Positions 1-6,430 of a DNA stretch of 11,548 bases are shown here, piece by piece. Location: the NCBI GenBank assembly GCA_041574955.1, contig JBFGNS010000134.1:1-11548 (forward strand). The letters run 5' to 3'. A program made the position numbers and the translations under genes. The notes under the pieces are model-generated. The model saw nothing but the letters and a program-made list of their open reading frames with translations. It had not been told where the DNA came from and ran no database searches. The stretch's first letter is position 1. Each line of letters starts with the position of its first letter. Source of the DNA: CALZJC01 sp041574955 (GTDB taxonomy: Bacteria; Acidobacteriota; Thermoanaerobaculia; Multivoradales; JAHEKO01).

Positions 1-1
1 C

Positions 2-313
2 AAGGGCAAGTACATCGTGCGCTACTTCACGCGCACCGGCTACACCGACGAGGAGCACATCTGGCTGTGCAGCAACGGCAGCTTCCAGCGCCGCGGAGCA
101 GCGGGCGGCTTCGGTGGCGGCACCAGCGGCGCCTTCCAGAGCGACTCGACCGGCCGCTGGACCGCCACCGGCGCCGGGGAGCACGGCACGCTGACCCTGC
201 GCTACGGCAACGGCCAGGTCGGCGAGTACCAGCTGCGCTGGGATTTCCAGAACAGCCACCTCTACGTCGACGGCAAGCGCTGGTACCACGACAAGAACGA
301 GGTCTGTGACTGA
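2..313 (+). CDS. C-terminal fragment of an unknown protein, beta-rich
   Basis: The reading frame is open from the left edge to a TGA at 311-313, so only the last 103 residues are present and the true start lies outside the window. A GTG at 17 is an internal codon rather than a convincing start, because the frame is open before it and no ribosome site is visible. The fragment is rich in aromatic and glycine residues and alternates short beta-like stretches (KYIVRYFTRTG, HIWLCSNGSF, GTLTLRYGNGQVGEYQL, HLYVDGKRWYHD). A glycine-rich linker lies around residues 31-43, and two cysteines (23 and 102) could pair if the protein is exported. The pattern resembles a small all-beta domain at the end of a secreted protein, but I do not recognise the family and assign no function. 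It converges on the toxin gene ending at 340. Confidence 0.75.
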   Translation, partial: KGKYIVRYFTRTGYTDEEHIWLCSNGSFQRRGAAGGFGGGTSGAFQSDSTGRWTATGAGEHGTLTLRYGNGQVGEYQLRWDFQNSHLYVDGKRWYHDKNEVCD

Positions 314-338
314 GCTGGGCGGCTGCCCCGAGCCGCCC
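314..338. terminator. Hairpin between two convergent genes
   Basis: A perfect 7-bp stem, GGGCGGC (317-323) against GCCGCCC (332-338) with an 8-nt loop, lies directly after the stop codon at 313 and just before the stop of the convergent minus-strand toxin gene at 340. The position suits a bidirectional transcription stop. There is no run of T on either side, so it is not a canonical intrinsic terminator. Confidence 0.35.
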
Positions 339-339
339 G

Positions 340-693
340 TCAGCCTTCCCCTCCGAGCCCGAGAAACAGCTTCAGGCCGTCATCGACCGCCTCGAGCTCT
401 TCGGCGGTGATCCTGGCGAAGAGCTTGCGCACGCGCCGCTTGTCGATGGTGCGGACCTGGTCCAGCAGGGCCCAGGACCGCTTGCGCAGGCTGCCGGCTC
501 GCGGGGCCAGCTCCGGATAGAGCGCGCCCCGGCCCGGCGTGCCGGTGATCGGCACCACACAGAGCAGCGGGTAGCGCTGGTCTTGGGTGACGGCGGGATC
601 GCTGACGATGATGCACGGCCTGAGCCCGCGCTGCTCGTGACCGAGCGCCGGATCGAGGCCGACCAGGGCGACGGTGCCGCGCTCGAGCTTCAA
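340..693 (-). CDS. mazF: MazF/PemK-family mRNA interferase toxin
   Basis: This is a 117-residue protein of normal MazF length. It shows the family pattern: an N-terminal strand (residues 5-12, RGTVALVG), the QRGLRPCIIVS block at 21-31, the VVPIT strand at 46-50, and SWALLDQVRTIDKRR at 73-87. MazF toxins are sequence-specific endoribonucleases that cleave mRNA when free of antitoxin. The only possible start near the domain boundary is TTG (691-693), because no internal ATG exists. It overlaps the antitoxin stop codon in a 4-nt TTGA junction. A GAGGA ribosome site lies 6 nt upstream (700-704), inside the antitoxin gene. Translation is therefore probably coupled to the antitoxin and kept low by the weak start. 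The enzyme class is well supported; the cleavage sequence cannot be read from sequence. Confidence 0.92.
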   Translation of the reverse strand: MKLERGTVALVGLDPALGHEQRGLRPCIIVSDPAVTQDQRYPLLCVVPITGTPGRGALYPELAPRAGSLRKRSWALLDQVRTIDKRRVRKLFARITAEELEAVDDGLKLFLGLGGEG

Positions 694-992
694 TCGCCGT
701 CCTCGACCCAGCCCCGGCTCGGAGACCAGCTGACGTCACGGCCCGTCCCGGCGTCGAGCAGCTCTTCATCGCCGGCCGCCCCCCAGCCGCCCCACTCGCC
801 GAGGCCGGCCTCGGCCACCTCCTCGCTCTGTGGATGGGGGCTCTCGACGGACGTCAGCAGCTCCTGGCGCCGGCGGCTCTCGAGCTCGTGCTCCACGGCC
901 TCGAGCACGAAACGGCTGCGGTTCCGCTCGCGCTTGTCGATGGCCTTGACGAGCTCGCCGGGGAGGGTGACGGTGATGCGGCTTCTCGGCAT
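690..992 (-). CDS. Ribbon-helix-helix antitoxin partner of the MazF toxin
   Basis: The protein has 100 residues. Residues 4-40 (SRITVTLPGELVKAID, then RNRSRFVLEAVEHEL) form a ribbon-helix-helix DNA-binding fold: a short beta strand followed by two helices with the NRSRF turn. This is the fold used by many CopG-like and MazE-like antitoxins. The remainder (about 45-100) is acidic, rich in Gly, Trp and Glu, and probably disordered; this kind of tail usually wraps the toxin. The ATG at 990-992 places the strand four residues from the N-terminus, as is typical. No Shine-Dalgarno sequence precedes it, and a TATGAT element ends only 9 nt upstream. The gene is first in the operon and overlaps the toxin by 4 nt. 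The protein likely neutralises MazF and represses its own promoter through the repeats at 996-1021. Confidence 0.88.
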   Translation of the reverse strand: MPRSRITVTLPGELVKAIDKRERNRSRFVLEAVEHELESRRRQELLTSVESPHPQSEEVAEAGLGEWGGWGAAGDEELLDAGTGRDVSWSPSRGWVEDGD

Positions 993-995
993 GAC

Positions 996-1021
996 AGTAT
1001 GATCATATCATAGGTCATACT
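996..1021 (-). promoter_or_regulatory. Antitoxin promoter with a dyad operator made of TATGA units
   Basis: This AT-rich island in GC-rich surroundings lies immediately upstream of the antitoxin ATG. The outer arms AGTATGA (996-1002) and TCATACT (1015-1021) are exact reverse complements. Inside is a perfect 10-bp palindrome TATGATCATA (998-1007). Read on the minus strand there are three direct TATGA units (starting at 1019, 1012 and 1007) and one inverted unit. TATGAT (1007-1002) matches the -10 consensus at five of six positions, but no good -35 is seen. Repeated short half-sites over the promoter are what self-repressing ribbon-helix-helix antitoxins bind; that role is inferred. Confidence 0.65.
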
Positions 1022-1040
1022 CCCAAAGGCCACCCGTCGG

Positions 1041-1063
1041 GGCCACCGCCTGTCAGCGGTGCC
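1041..1063. other. Hairpin downstream of the methyltransferase gene
   Basis: GGC[C]ACCGC (1041-1049) pairs with GCGGTGCC (1056-1063): an 8-bp stem with one bulged C and a 6-nt loop. It lies about 70 bases beyond the methyltransferase stop and upstream of the antitoxin promoter, so it could end the VOC-methyltransferase transcript. No T-run follows. Confidence 0.3.
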
Positions 1064-1064
1064 A

Positions 1065-1115
1065 GGTACTTCGGGGGGGTACTTCGGGTACTTCGGGGGG
1101 GGTACTTCGGGGGGC
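1065..1115. repeat. Four degenerate tandem copies of GTACTTCGGG
   Basis: The 10-base core GTACTTCGGG occurs exactly four times, starting at 1066, 1079, 1088 and 1102. The copies are separated or fused by runs of G, giving spacings of 13, 9 and 14 bases. The cluster fills most of the non-coding stretch between the methyltransferase stop (1134) and the toxin-antitoxin promoter. GTAC is self-complementary, so adjacent copies can form 4-bp stems closed by a TTCGG loop. Irregular spacing and the absence of unique spacers rule out a CRISPR array. The variable G-runs suggest slippage. Function unknown. Confidence 0.75.
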
Positions 1116-1133
1116 GTCTCCTGCCGGGCGCCC

Positions 1134-1943
1134 TCACTTACGCGCCGCCGCGACGACGGCGCGCACCTCGAGCACCAGGGCGCCATCGCCCACGAGCTCC
1201 CCCCACTTCGCCACGACCTCGCGCTCCAGCGAGTCGCGACGCGCGTCGTCCATCTGCCCCACCGCCGCCGCGAGCGGGGTGCTGCCGACGTACTGCCAGA
1301 GGAACTCCCTCGGTTCCGGGAGCCGCAAGGTCGTGGTCCCGGACTGGACGGAGACGTCGCGGAAGCCGGCGCCGCGGACGAGCTGCTCGACCTCGTCGTT
1401 CTCGTGGAGCGAGAAGACCTGGTTCACGAAGCCCGCGGCTTGGGGAGCGGCGTGGCTCGCGAAGGCCTCGGCGAGGATCGTGAAGACCCGTGGCGTGGGA
1501 CCGGGGACGTTGAACAGCAGCCGGCCGTCGCTCGCCAGAGACCGCCTCATCTCGCCCAGGGCCGCGGCCTTGTCGGGCATGAACTGGAGGCCCATCTGGC
1601 ACAGCACGACGTCGAACGAGGCATCCGGAAACGGCATCGCCTCGGCGCTCGCCTCGTGCCACTCGACGGCCAGGTCGGGCGGCACCGTCGAACGCGCCAC
1701 CGCGAGCATTCCGGGGTTGAGGTCGAGGCCGGCGACCTTCCCCGCTTCGCCGACCTGTGCCGCGGCGAGCCGCGCGACGATGCCGGTGCCGCAGGCGACG
1801 TCCAGCACCCGCTCTCCCGCACGGAGCGCGGCCACGCGAAGCAGGTCGATCGCCATCGGCTCGCCGATCGCCGGAACGAAGTAGCGCTCGTAGTTCGCCG
1901 CTGGGTTGCCGTCGTAGCTCTGTCCGAGATGTCGCTCCGCCAT
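1134..1943 (-). CDS. Class I SAM-dependent methyltransferase (UbiE/Methyltransf_11 type)
   Basis: The protein has 269 residues. Motif I, VLDVACGTG (47-55), is the S-adenosylmethionine-binding glycine loop. The acidic residue after strand 2 is D74 in GLDLNPGML, followed by AEAMPFPDASFDVVLC (100-115) and the GRLLFNV strand (140-146). This order is typical of UbiE/Methyltransf_11 enzymes acting on small molecules. The opening NYERYFVPAIGEPMA (17-31) is common in this group. The ATG at 1943 is preceded by a strong GGAGG site (1951-1955) at 7-nt spacing. The frame stays open further upstream, but only through the VOC gene. The gene follows the VOC gene by 86 nt on the same strand and is probably co-transcribed with it. 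The substrate cannot be told from sequence; the VOC partner hints at a small organic ligand or xenobiotic, which is inference. Confidence 0.93.
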   Translation of the reverse strand: MAERHLGQSYDGNPAANYERYFVPAIGEPMAIDLLRVAALRAGERVLDVACGTGIVARLAAAQVGEAGKVAGLDLNPGMLAVARSTVPPDLAVEWHEASAEAMPFPDASFDVVLCQMGLQFMPDKAAALGEMRRSLASDGRLLFNVPGPTPRVFTILAEAFASHAAPQAAGFVNQVFSLHENDEVEQLVRGAGFRDVSVQSGTTTLRLPEPREFLWQYVGSTPLAAAVGQMDDARRDSLEREVVAKWGELVGDGALVLEVRAVVAAARK

Positions 1944-2029
1944 GTCTCTGCCTCCGTCCTTCGCGATAGAAGCCGTGGCTCGTCCGAGACCGTCGAGCCG
2001 GAGGGCCAGCAGGGGGCTCCCCCGGCCCG

Positions 2030-2452
2030 TCAACCGGCGTCGGTCGAGATCGTGATGTTGAAGCCGTCCGGATCCACCACGGCGAAGTCGCGAGCGCCCC
2101 ACGGCTGGTCGGTAGGCTCCCGCGCCAGGACGCCGCCGCGGGCCTGGATGTCCTTGGCCAGCTGATCCACGTCCTGGGTGGTGGTGCAGTAGAGCCTGAA
2201 GCCGACGCCCTTGGCGCGGTCGCGGCCCTTCGCCCAGTCGTCCTGTCCCAGGACGATGGTCACCGCACCGGCCGCCAGGCTGGCGGCCACGGCGCGCCCC
2301 TCGTGCTCGTGGCGCTCGCGCAGCACGCATCCCAGGACGTCGGTGTACCAGCGGATCGACGCCTCGAGGTCGCCGACCGTCAGGCTGGGCGTGACCTGGC
2401 GGAGACGGAGGGTCTCGGGCCGCTGGCGCTCTTTGTGCTCGGTCTCGTTCAT
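2030..2452 (-). CDS. VOC (glyoxalase/bleomycin-resistance) family protein, probably metal-free
   Basis: The protein has 140 residues and one VOC module of two beta-alpha-beta-beta-beta units. The first covers about 18-75 (VTPSLTVGDLEASIRWYTDVLG, 20-41, is the signature start). The second covers about 82-137 (GVGFRLYCTTTQDVDQLAKD, then QPWGARDFAVVDPDGFNITI). Family metal ligands normally sit in the first strand (His), at the start of the second unit (His) and in the last strand (Glu). Here these positions read Thr/Ser, Gly/Phe and Thr, so it probably binds a ligand without catalytic metal, as bleomycin-binding proteins do. The ATG at 2452 has a GGAG site 6 nt upstream. The first 15 residues are a charged extension. 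It probably heads a two-gene unit with the methyltransferase. Ligand unknown. Confidence 0.9.
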   Translation of the reverse strand: MNETEHKERQRPETLRLRQVTPSLTVGDLEASIRWYTDVLGCVLRERHEHEGRAVAASLAAGAVTIVLGQDDWAKGRDRAKGVGFRLYCTTTQDVDQLAKDIQARGGVLAREPTDQPWGARDFAVVDPDGFNITISTDAG

Positions 2453-2490
2453 CGTCTGCTCCGGTCGTGGCTCATGTGGGCGTGAACGGG

Positions 2491-2496
2491 ATTCTA
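2491..2496 (-). promoter_or_regulatory. Candidate -10 element for the VOC-methyltransferase unit
   Basis: On the minus strand, TAGAAT (2496-2491) matches the sigma70 -10 consensus at five of six positions in otherwise very GC-rich DNA. It would give a leader of roughly 30 nt before the VOC start at 2452. No convincing -35 hexamer lies 16-18 bases upstream, so the call rests on one element. Confidence 0.35.
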
Positions 2497-2510
2497 GGAC
2501 AGGGCCGGGC

Positions 2511-2556
2511 GGCGCGCGGTCCGGGCCGCGGCGGGTGGGGGATCGCCCCGCGCGCC
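2511..2556. other. 9-bp inverted repeat downstream of the FG-GAP gene
   Basis: GGCGCGCGG (2511-2519) and CCGCGCGCC (2548-2556) are exact reverse complements around a 28-nt GC-rich loop. The structure lies between the FG-GAP stop (2630) and the VOC promoter candidate, so it may end the FG-GAP transcript. There is no T-run, and chance pairing is possible in such GC-rich DNA. Confidence 0.3.
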
Positions 2557-2629
2557 AGGCGCTACTTCTCCGCCGCCCCGATCTTGACGAGCTTGCCAGG
2601 CAGGCGGTAGCGCGGACCCGGAGCGACGG

Positions 2630-5002
2630 CTACGGACAGACGCCGGGCTTGGCGAGCACTGCCGTGAAGCTGCCCGCAACCGAGAAGCCGTTGCTCAACG
2701 AGACGGTCGAGCCCGCTCGGAACGTGGCGGTGGTGGTGGCCCCGACGACCACCTTGCCGCTGGTGGTGATGGAGTTGCAGGCCTCGACCGTCTGGACGCC
2801 GCTCGGAAGGGTGGTGTCGGCGAGGACCAGGTCGAACGGGAAGTAGGTCACGGACACCTGCTTCGGGGCGGCAGGCATGGTGACAGTGTTGGCGAGCGTC
2901 TTGGCGGCATCGTTGTTCGTACCCGTCCAACCGACGACGATCCAGCCGGGGTCGGGCGACGCGAGCAGGCTGACGAGCGCGTTCGGGACGTACCGGCCGG
3001 CCGGGCAGCCGACCGACTGGAACGGCGTCGCGATGGGGTCGGCACCGTTCCCCGTGTGGGCGCGAGTGAGCGGGAAGCAGTTGCCGCCGTCGTTGTCCTC
3101 GATGGTGATGGTCAGGGTCGACGGTGTGCCGAGCCCGAGGCCGGTGCTGGGGTTCCGGAGCTCGAGGACGACGGTCTCGTTGGGCTCGGGAACCGAGTCG
3201 CCGTTGATCGTGATCGAGAAGATCTCGAACCCCACCTCGCCGGCGGTCCAGCTCTCCGAGCCGTCGGTGTAGCTGAAGTCGGTCCCCGGCGTCGCGGTGC
3301 CGCCGACGCGCACGCGATCGACCGACGCCGGCAGGACGGCGCCGCCGTCGCGGAACACGAACAGGAGGCGCGCGCCCTGCTCCTCCGGGAAGGTCACCGC
3401 GCCGTCGTGACTGAAGTAGGCGGTGCCGAAGGCGCCGGTGGCGCGATCGAGGCCGTAGATGACCTGCACCCGGCCGGCATCGTTGATGCCGCTCGGATTG
3501 TCGCCCGGCACGCCGACGGCGAGATCGTCGACGCCGTTGCCGTCGAAGTCACCCGCCGCCAGCGCCGCACCGAAGACGTCGGACGTCGCCGTTCCGCCCA
3601 GCATGCCGGCCGGGAAGTCCTGATGGAAGGTCTGGTTGCCGGTCGCGGTCAGCCCATGGACGGGGGTTCCGTAGAGCACGTGCACGAGGCCGGCGTCCTC
3701 GCGCGTACCCCCGGGCACGCTGATTCCCTCGCCCGGCACGCCGATCGCGAGATCGCTGATGCCGTCGCCGTCGAAGTCGCCGGCGGCCAGAACGGAACCG
3801 AACTCGTCGCTCGCCTCGCGCAACCATCCGCCATCGAAGTCGGCCTGATCGAAGACCTCGGTGAACGCCGAGTTGTAGAGCACCTGGACGGCGCCCAGGC
3901 CGGTGTTGGTCAACGTGTCGTTGTCCTCGCCGGGCACGCCGATCGCGAGGTCCAGCTCTCCGTTGCCGTCGAAGTCGCCCTCGGCGAGCGCCTCTCCGAA
4001 GCGGTCGAAGGCCTCGTTCGAGTCGGCCACATTGACCGTGTTCTGGTGCCAGCAGTCTTCGATCCCGAACACGCCGTCCACGACCCACCCAGCCTCCGCT
4101 ACGAAATCGACCGTCTCGCCGGGAGCTGAAATCGCGCCGCCTGGCGTGAGAGCCGCTCCGAAGCGATCGTTGAGCTCGCCGAGCTCGCCGCAGTTACCCA
4201 GGAAGGCGCTCTGCCGGATGTGGAACCCCTGGGAAAGGGGCAGGTCCACGGTGAGTGCCTCCAGATCGACCACGAGGCCTTCGTCGGAGAAGACACCGTC
4301 TTCACCGGGAGCTCCAATCAGGAGCTGGCCAGGAACTCCCACGGCAAGCGCGTTGCCAAACCGATCCCCGGCTTCGATCGACTCGCCGGCAAACGGCAGG
4401 CTGTTCTGATCGAAGTAGGGGCTGTTGGCGGCGGAGAGCCCACCGGCGGAGCCGAACAGCACCTCCACCGAGCCGGCGTCGACGTGGTTGGTGGCTCCGA
4501 CCACCAGGTCCTCGAAGGGTGCGCCGATCGCCAGGTCGTCGAAGGCGTCCTTGATATCCAGGGGGCCCGCCGCGAGCACGTTGCCCCAGCGGTCGTTCGC
4601 CTCGGGGGTGCCAGCGATCCCGGTCGTCGCCTGGGTGAAGACCTGGTCCCCGGTGAGCTTCAGACCGCCGGGCGATCCGTAGAACACATGGACGGCGCCC
4701 GCGTTGGCCTGGCTCGACACGGTCTCGCCGGCCACGCTGACCGCCAGATCCATGAAGCCGTCGTTGTTGAAGTCGCCGACGGCCACGGCGGTCCCGAACC
4801 GGTCGCCGGCCTCACACGTCTCGAGCGAGGCGGTGCACTCGTCGATCAGCTGGTTGCCGAGATCGGTGAGCTGCGCCCCGAGGGGTGGAGCCGCGAGCGT
4901 GAGCGCCACGAGCGCCAGGCTCCAAGCCAGCGTGGTGACCGCGGCGACGCTCCTGCCCCGCAGCGCCCTGACCCGCCCGTGCACCCGGAACCGGCAATCC
5001 AT
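2630..5002 (-). CDS. Exported seven-repeat FG-GAP (integrin-like propeller) protein with Calx-beta and C-terminal beta domains
   Basis: The protein has 790 residues. A signal peptide is visible: Arg-rich 4-18, hydrophobic about 22-38, likely cleavage after LGA at 41-43. Seven FG-GAP-type repeats open with D[RVE][FW]G at 67, 137, 213, 279, 333, 399 and 475. Calcium-loop motifs DFxxDG/DFDGNG occur in repeats 1, 5, 6 and 7 (77, 343, 409, 485). Repeats 3 and 4 are short and lack the loop. Seven repeats would close one beta-propeller. Residues about 534-638 form a Calx-beta domain (GGTATPGTDFSY, EPNETVVLEL, ITIEDND). About 650-720 resembles the bacterial/InlB-like repeat domain (GWIVVGWTGT, VSVTYFP). 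The tail (722-790) has the VEACNSITTSG and FRAGSTVSLSNGFSV pattern seen in end domains of secreted proteins. The ATG at 5002 has a GAGG site and directly precedes the signal peptide. Likely surface or secreted, with adhesive or carbohydrate/protein-binding roles inferred. Confidence 0.93.
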   Translation of the reverse strand: MDCRFRVHGRVRALRGRSVAAVTTLAWSLALVALTLAAPPLGAQLTDLGNQLIDECTASLETCEAGDRFGTAVAVGDFNNDGFMDLAVSVAGETVSSQANAGAVHVFYGSPGGLKLTGDQVFTQATTGIAGTPEANDRWGNVLAAGPLDIKDAFDDLAIGAPFEDLVVGATNHVDAGSVEVLFGSAGGLSAANSPYFDQNSLPFAGESIEAGDRFGNALAVGVPGQLLIGAPGEDGVFSDEGLVVDLEALTVDLPLSQGFHIRQSAFLGNCGELGELNDRFGAALTPGGAISAPGETVDFVAEAGWVVDGVFGIEDCWHQNTVNVADSNEAFDRFGEALAEGDFDGNGELDLAIGVPGEDNDTLTNTGLGAVQVLYNSAFTEVFDQADFDGGWLREASDEFGSVLAAGDFDGDGISDLAIGVPGEGISVPGGTREDAGLVHVLYGTPVHGLTATGNQTFHQDFPAGMLGGTATSDVFGAALAAGDFDGNGVDDLAVGVPGDNPSGINDAGRVQVIYGLDRATGAFGTAYFSHDGAVTFPEEQGARLLFVFRDGGAVLPASVDRVRVGGTATPGTDFSYTDGSESWTAGEVGFEIFSITINGDSVPEPNETVVLELRNPSTGLGLGTPSTLTITIEDNDGGNCFPLTRAHTGNGADPIATPFQSVGCPAGRYVPNALVSLLASPDPGWIVVGWTGTNNDAAKTLANTVTMPAAPKQVSVTYFPFDLVLADTTLPSGVQTVEACNSITTSGKVVVGATTTATFRAGSTVSLSNGFSVAGSFTAVLAKPGVCP

Positions 5003-5075
5003 GGGACTGCCTCTCGCCCCCCCGTCTGCAGACAGCCAGCGCCCCGTGCGCGGGCGGCTGCCAAGATGGCGGCGG

Positions 5076-5104
5076 ATCATGAGGAGTTCCAGGTTGCAAG
5101 TCAA
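5076..5104 (-). promoter_or_regulatory. Sigma70-like promoter of the FG-GAP gene
   Basis: On the minus strand, -35 TTGACT (5104-5099) is followed after exactly 17 bases by -10 CATGAT (5081-5076), matching consensus at five and four of six positions. Transcription would start near 5069, giving a leader of about 67 nt to the chosen ATG at 5002. This supports that start over the longer in-frame one at 5104, which would overlap the -35 element. Confidence 0.6.
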
Positions 5105-5219
5105 GGGGCAGGTTCTCGAGCGGGATCGAGGTCGGATAGACGGTCCCCTGGCGCGCCCCGCGCAGGCCGGGCTCTAACCTCGCCGTCCGCTCCGCTCGCG
5201 GCTCGCGCCGCTTCGGCTG

Positions 5220-5663
5220 CTAGCCGGCCTCGGGCCTGAACGTGACCCCGCAGCGCTCGCAGGCGGCGGGCAGCGTCAAACGGGACTGGAGACCGATGCG
5301 GTACCGGCAGCTCGGGCAGGTGGCGGAGAACTGGATGGCGACGGCGACCCCGACCACCACAAAGAGCAGACCGAAGAAGCCGTAGGCCACGGCGGGTCGG
5401 GAGAAGTCCAGGGTCATCCCGCCGAGCACGGCGAGAAGCAGGTAGGCCATGCCGGCGACGAAGGCGGCGACCATCCTCTTCTGCCAGCCCATCAGGCGCG
5501 CCCGGTCGGTCGGGTCGACGGTCCGGCCGGCGAAGGGGCGGTTGCCGTCGGCGTCCGGGCGGAAGCGCGGATCGGCCAGGCAGCGACGCCGGTACCAGAA
5601 CATCCACGCCGGTAGGACGAGGCCACCTCCGACAGCGCCGACCCAGAACACGAAGGCCATCAT
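5220..5663 (-). CDS. Small membrane protein with C-terminal four-cysteine zinc ribbon
   Basis: The protein has 147 residues. Three hydrophobic segments are visible at about 3-23, 64-84 and 90-112, with a polar, Arg/Asp-rich loop (25-62) between the first two. The tail carries CPSC (116-119) and CERC (135-138), two CxxC knuckles 15 residues apart, consistent with a zinc ribbon facing the cytoplasm or periplasm. No catalytic motif is seen and I do not recognise a named family. Such proteins are usually annotated as hypothetical. Two adjacent ATG codons (5663 and 5660) are possible starts and the ribosome site is weak, so the exact start is uncertain by one residue. It lies 83 nt after the secreted protein gene on the same strand and may share its transcript. 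Confidence 0.8.
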   Translation of the reverse strand: MMAFVFWVGAVGGGLVLPAWMFWYRRRCLADPRFRPDADGNRPFAGRTVDPTDRARLMGWQKRMVAAFVAGMAYLLLAVLGGMTLDFSRPAVAYGFFGLLFVVVGVAVAIQFSATCPSCRYRIGLQSRLTLPAACERCGVTFRPEAG

Positions 5664-5746
5664 GCCGCCGGGCGGTCCGTCAGGCGTGCCCGTTGGTGTC
5701 GACGACGGCCCTCACGAAACCAGGGGGAAGACGGCCTGGTCGACGA

Positions 5747-6430
5747 CTACGGAGCCAGCGTTCGGAATCCCACGGCGCGGAAGGGTGAGAAGCCGGCGTC
5801 GTCGCCGATGATCACGGTCACGCCCGAGGTGAGGCGTCCGGCCGCGTCGTAGCCGTAGCCCACGACCGGGAACGGGAAGCCCGGGTCGGCGAACGTCGCG
5901 ACGCTGCGCAGCTTCCACCGTCCGCGCTGGCCGGCGGGGGCGAGCTCGACGCTCACCGATTGCAGGAGGTCGAAGTCGCCATCGAACAGGACGCCCCCGG
6001 CACCGTCCAAGACCCGTATCCCCAACTCCGTGCAGTCCGCGATCGCGCCCCCGTCCGGTGCCCTGAACAACAGCTTCCGACCCCTGGGCTTGAAGCACTG
6101 CCCGTCGATCGCCAGCCGGACGACGAGCTGGTTGACCGGCAACCCCAGTGCGAACCCCTGCAGGTCCGGCGTGGGGTAGCCGAGCGCGGTGACGATCTGG
6201 ACGTCGTCTCCCAGCTCGATGCCGTTGCTTTTCGGGTCGAGCCTGAAATCGGCGTCGAACGACAAGCGATAGAAAAAGTCGCCCCACAGCCCCACCGCAC
6301 CGTCGCCAGCGATCGACTGGAAGGGAAACCGAGGTGGCTGGTCCTGGGCCCACGAGCCCGCCGAGGCGAGCAGGAGCAGGCACAGGGTGAGAGCTCCGGC
6401 CTGAAGACTCTTGGGACCGTGACTACGCAT
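5747..6430 (-). CDS. Secreted protein of unknown function
   Basis: The protein has 227 residues. A clear signal peptide is present: basic start (MRSHGPK), hydrophobic core 11-23, and likely cleavage after SWA at 26-28, giving a mature protein starting QDQPP. The mature part is beta-rich with repeated Gly-Asp turns (GDGAVGLWGDFFYRLSF at 42-58, ELGDDVQIV at 72-80, IIGDDAGFSPFRAVGF at 207-222). Cys112 and Cys133 are the only mature cysteines and could form a disulfide. There is no lipobox, so it is probably periplasmic or released. No recognisable enzyme motif or family. The ATG at 6430 is well supported by GGAGG (6437-6441) at 6-nt spacing. It heads the minus-strand run and is divergent from the radical SAM gene. 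Confidence 0.85.
   Translation of the reverse strand: MRSHGPKSLQAGALTLCLLLLASAGSWAQDQPPRFPFQSIAGDGAVGLWGDFFYRLSFDADFRLDPKSNGIELGDDVQIVTALGYPTPDLQGFALGLPVNQLVVRLAIDGQCFKPRGRKLLFRAPDGGAIADCTELGIRVLDGAGGVLFDGDFDLLQSVSVELAPAGQRGRWKLRSVATFADPGFPFPVVGYGYDAAGRLTSGVTVIIGDDAGFSPFRAVGFRTLAP

Noticed and set aside
1065..1115. CRISPR array
   Set aside because: Repeats are only 10 bases, irregularly spaced and have no unique spacers.
1059..2165. Plus-strand open frame of 368 codons opposite the methyltransferase and VOC genes
   Set aside because: Composition is Arg/Ala/Gly-rich with no domain; it is a GC-bias shadow of the minus-strand genes.
1944..2330. Extension of the methyltransferase reading frame upstream to 2330 (398 residues)
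   Set aside because: The extra part lies on top of the well-supported VOC gene in another frame, is Arg/Gly-rich, and the ATG at 1943 has a strong ribosome site.
3056..4129. Plus-strand open frame of 357 codons opposite the FG-GAP gene
   Set aside because: It mirrors the FG-GAP repeats in antisense and shows no fold of its own; the same holds for 4220-5239.
5003..5104. Longer start of the FG-GAP protein at 5104
   Set aside because: It would put the -35 and -10 elements inside the gene and bury the signal peptide; the ATG at 5002 has a ribosome site.
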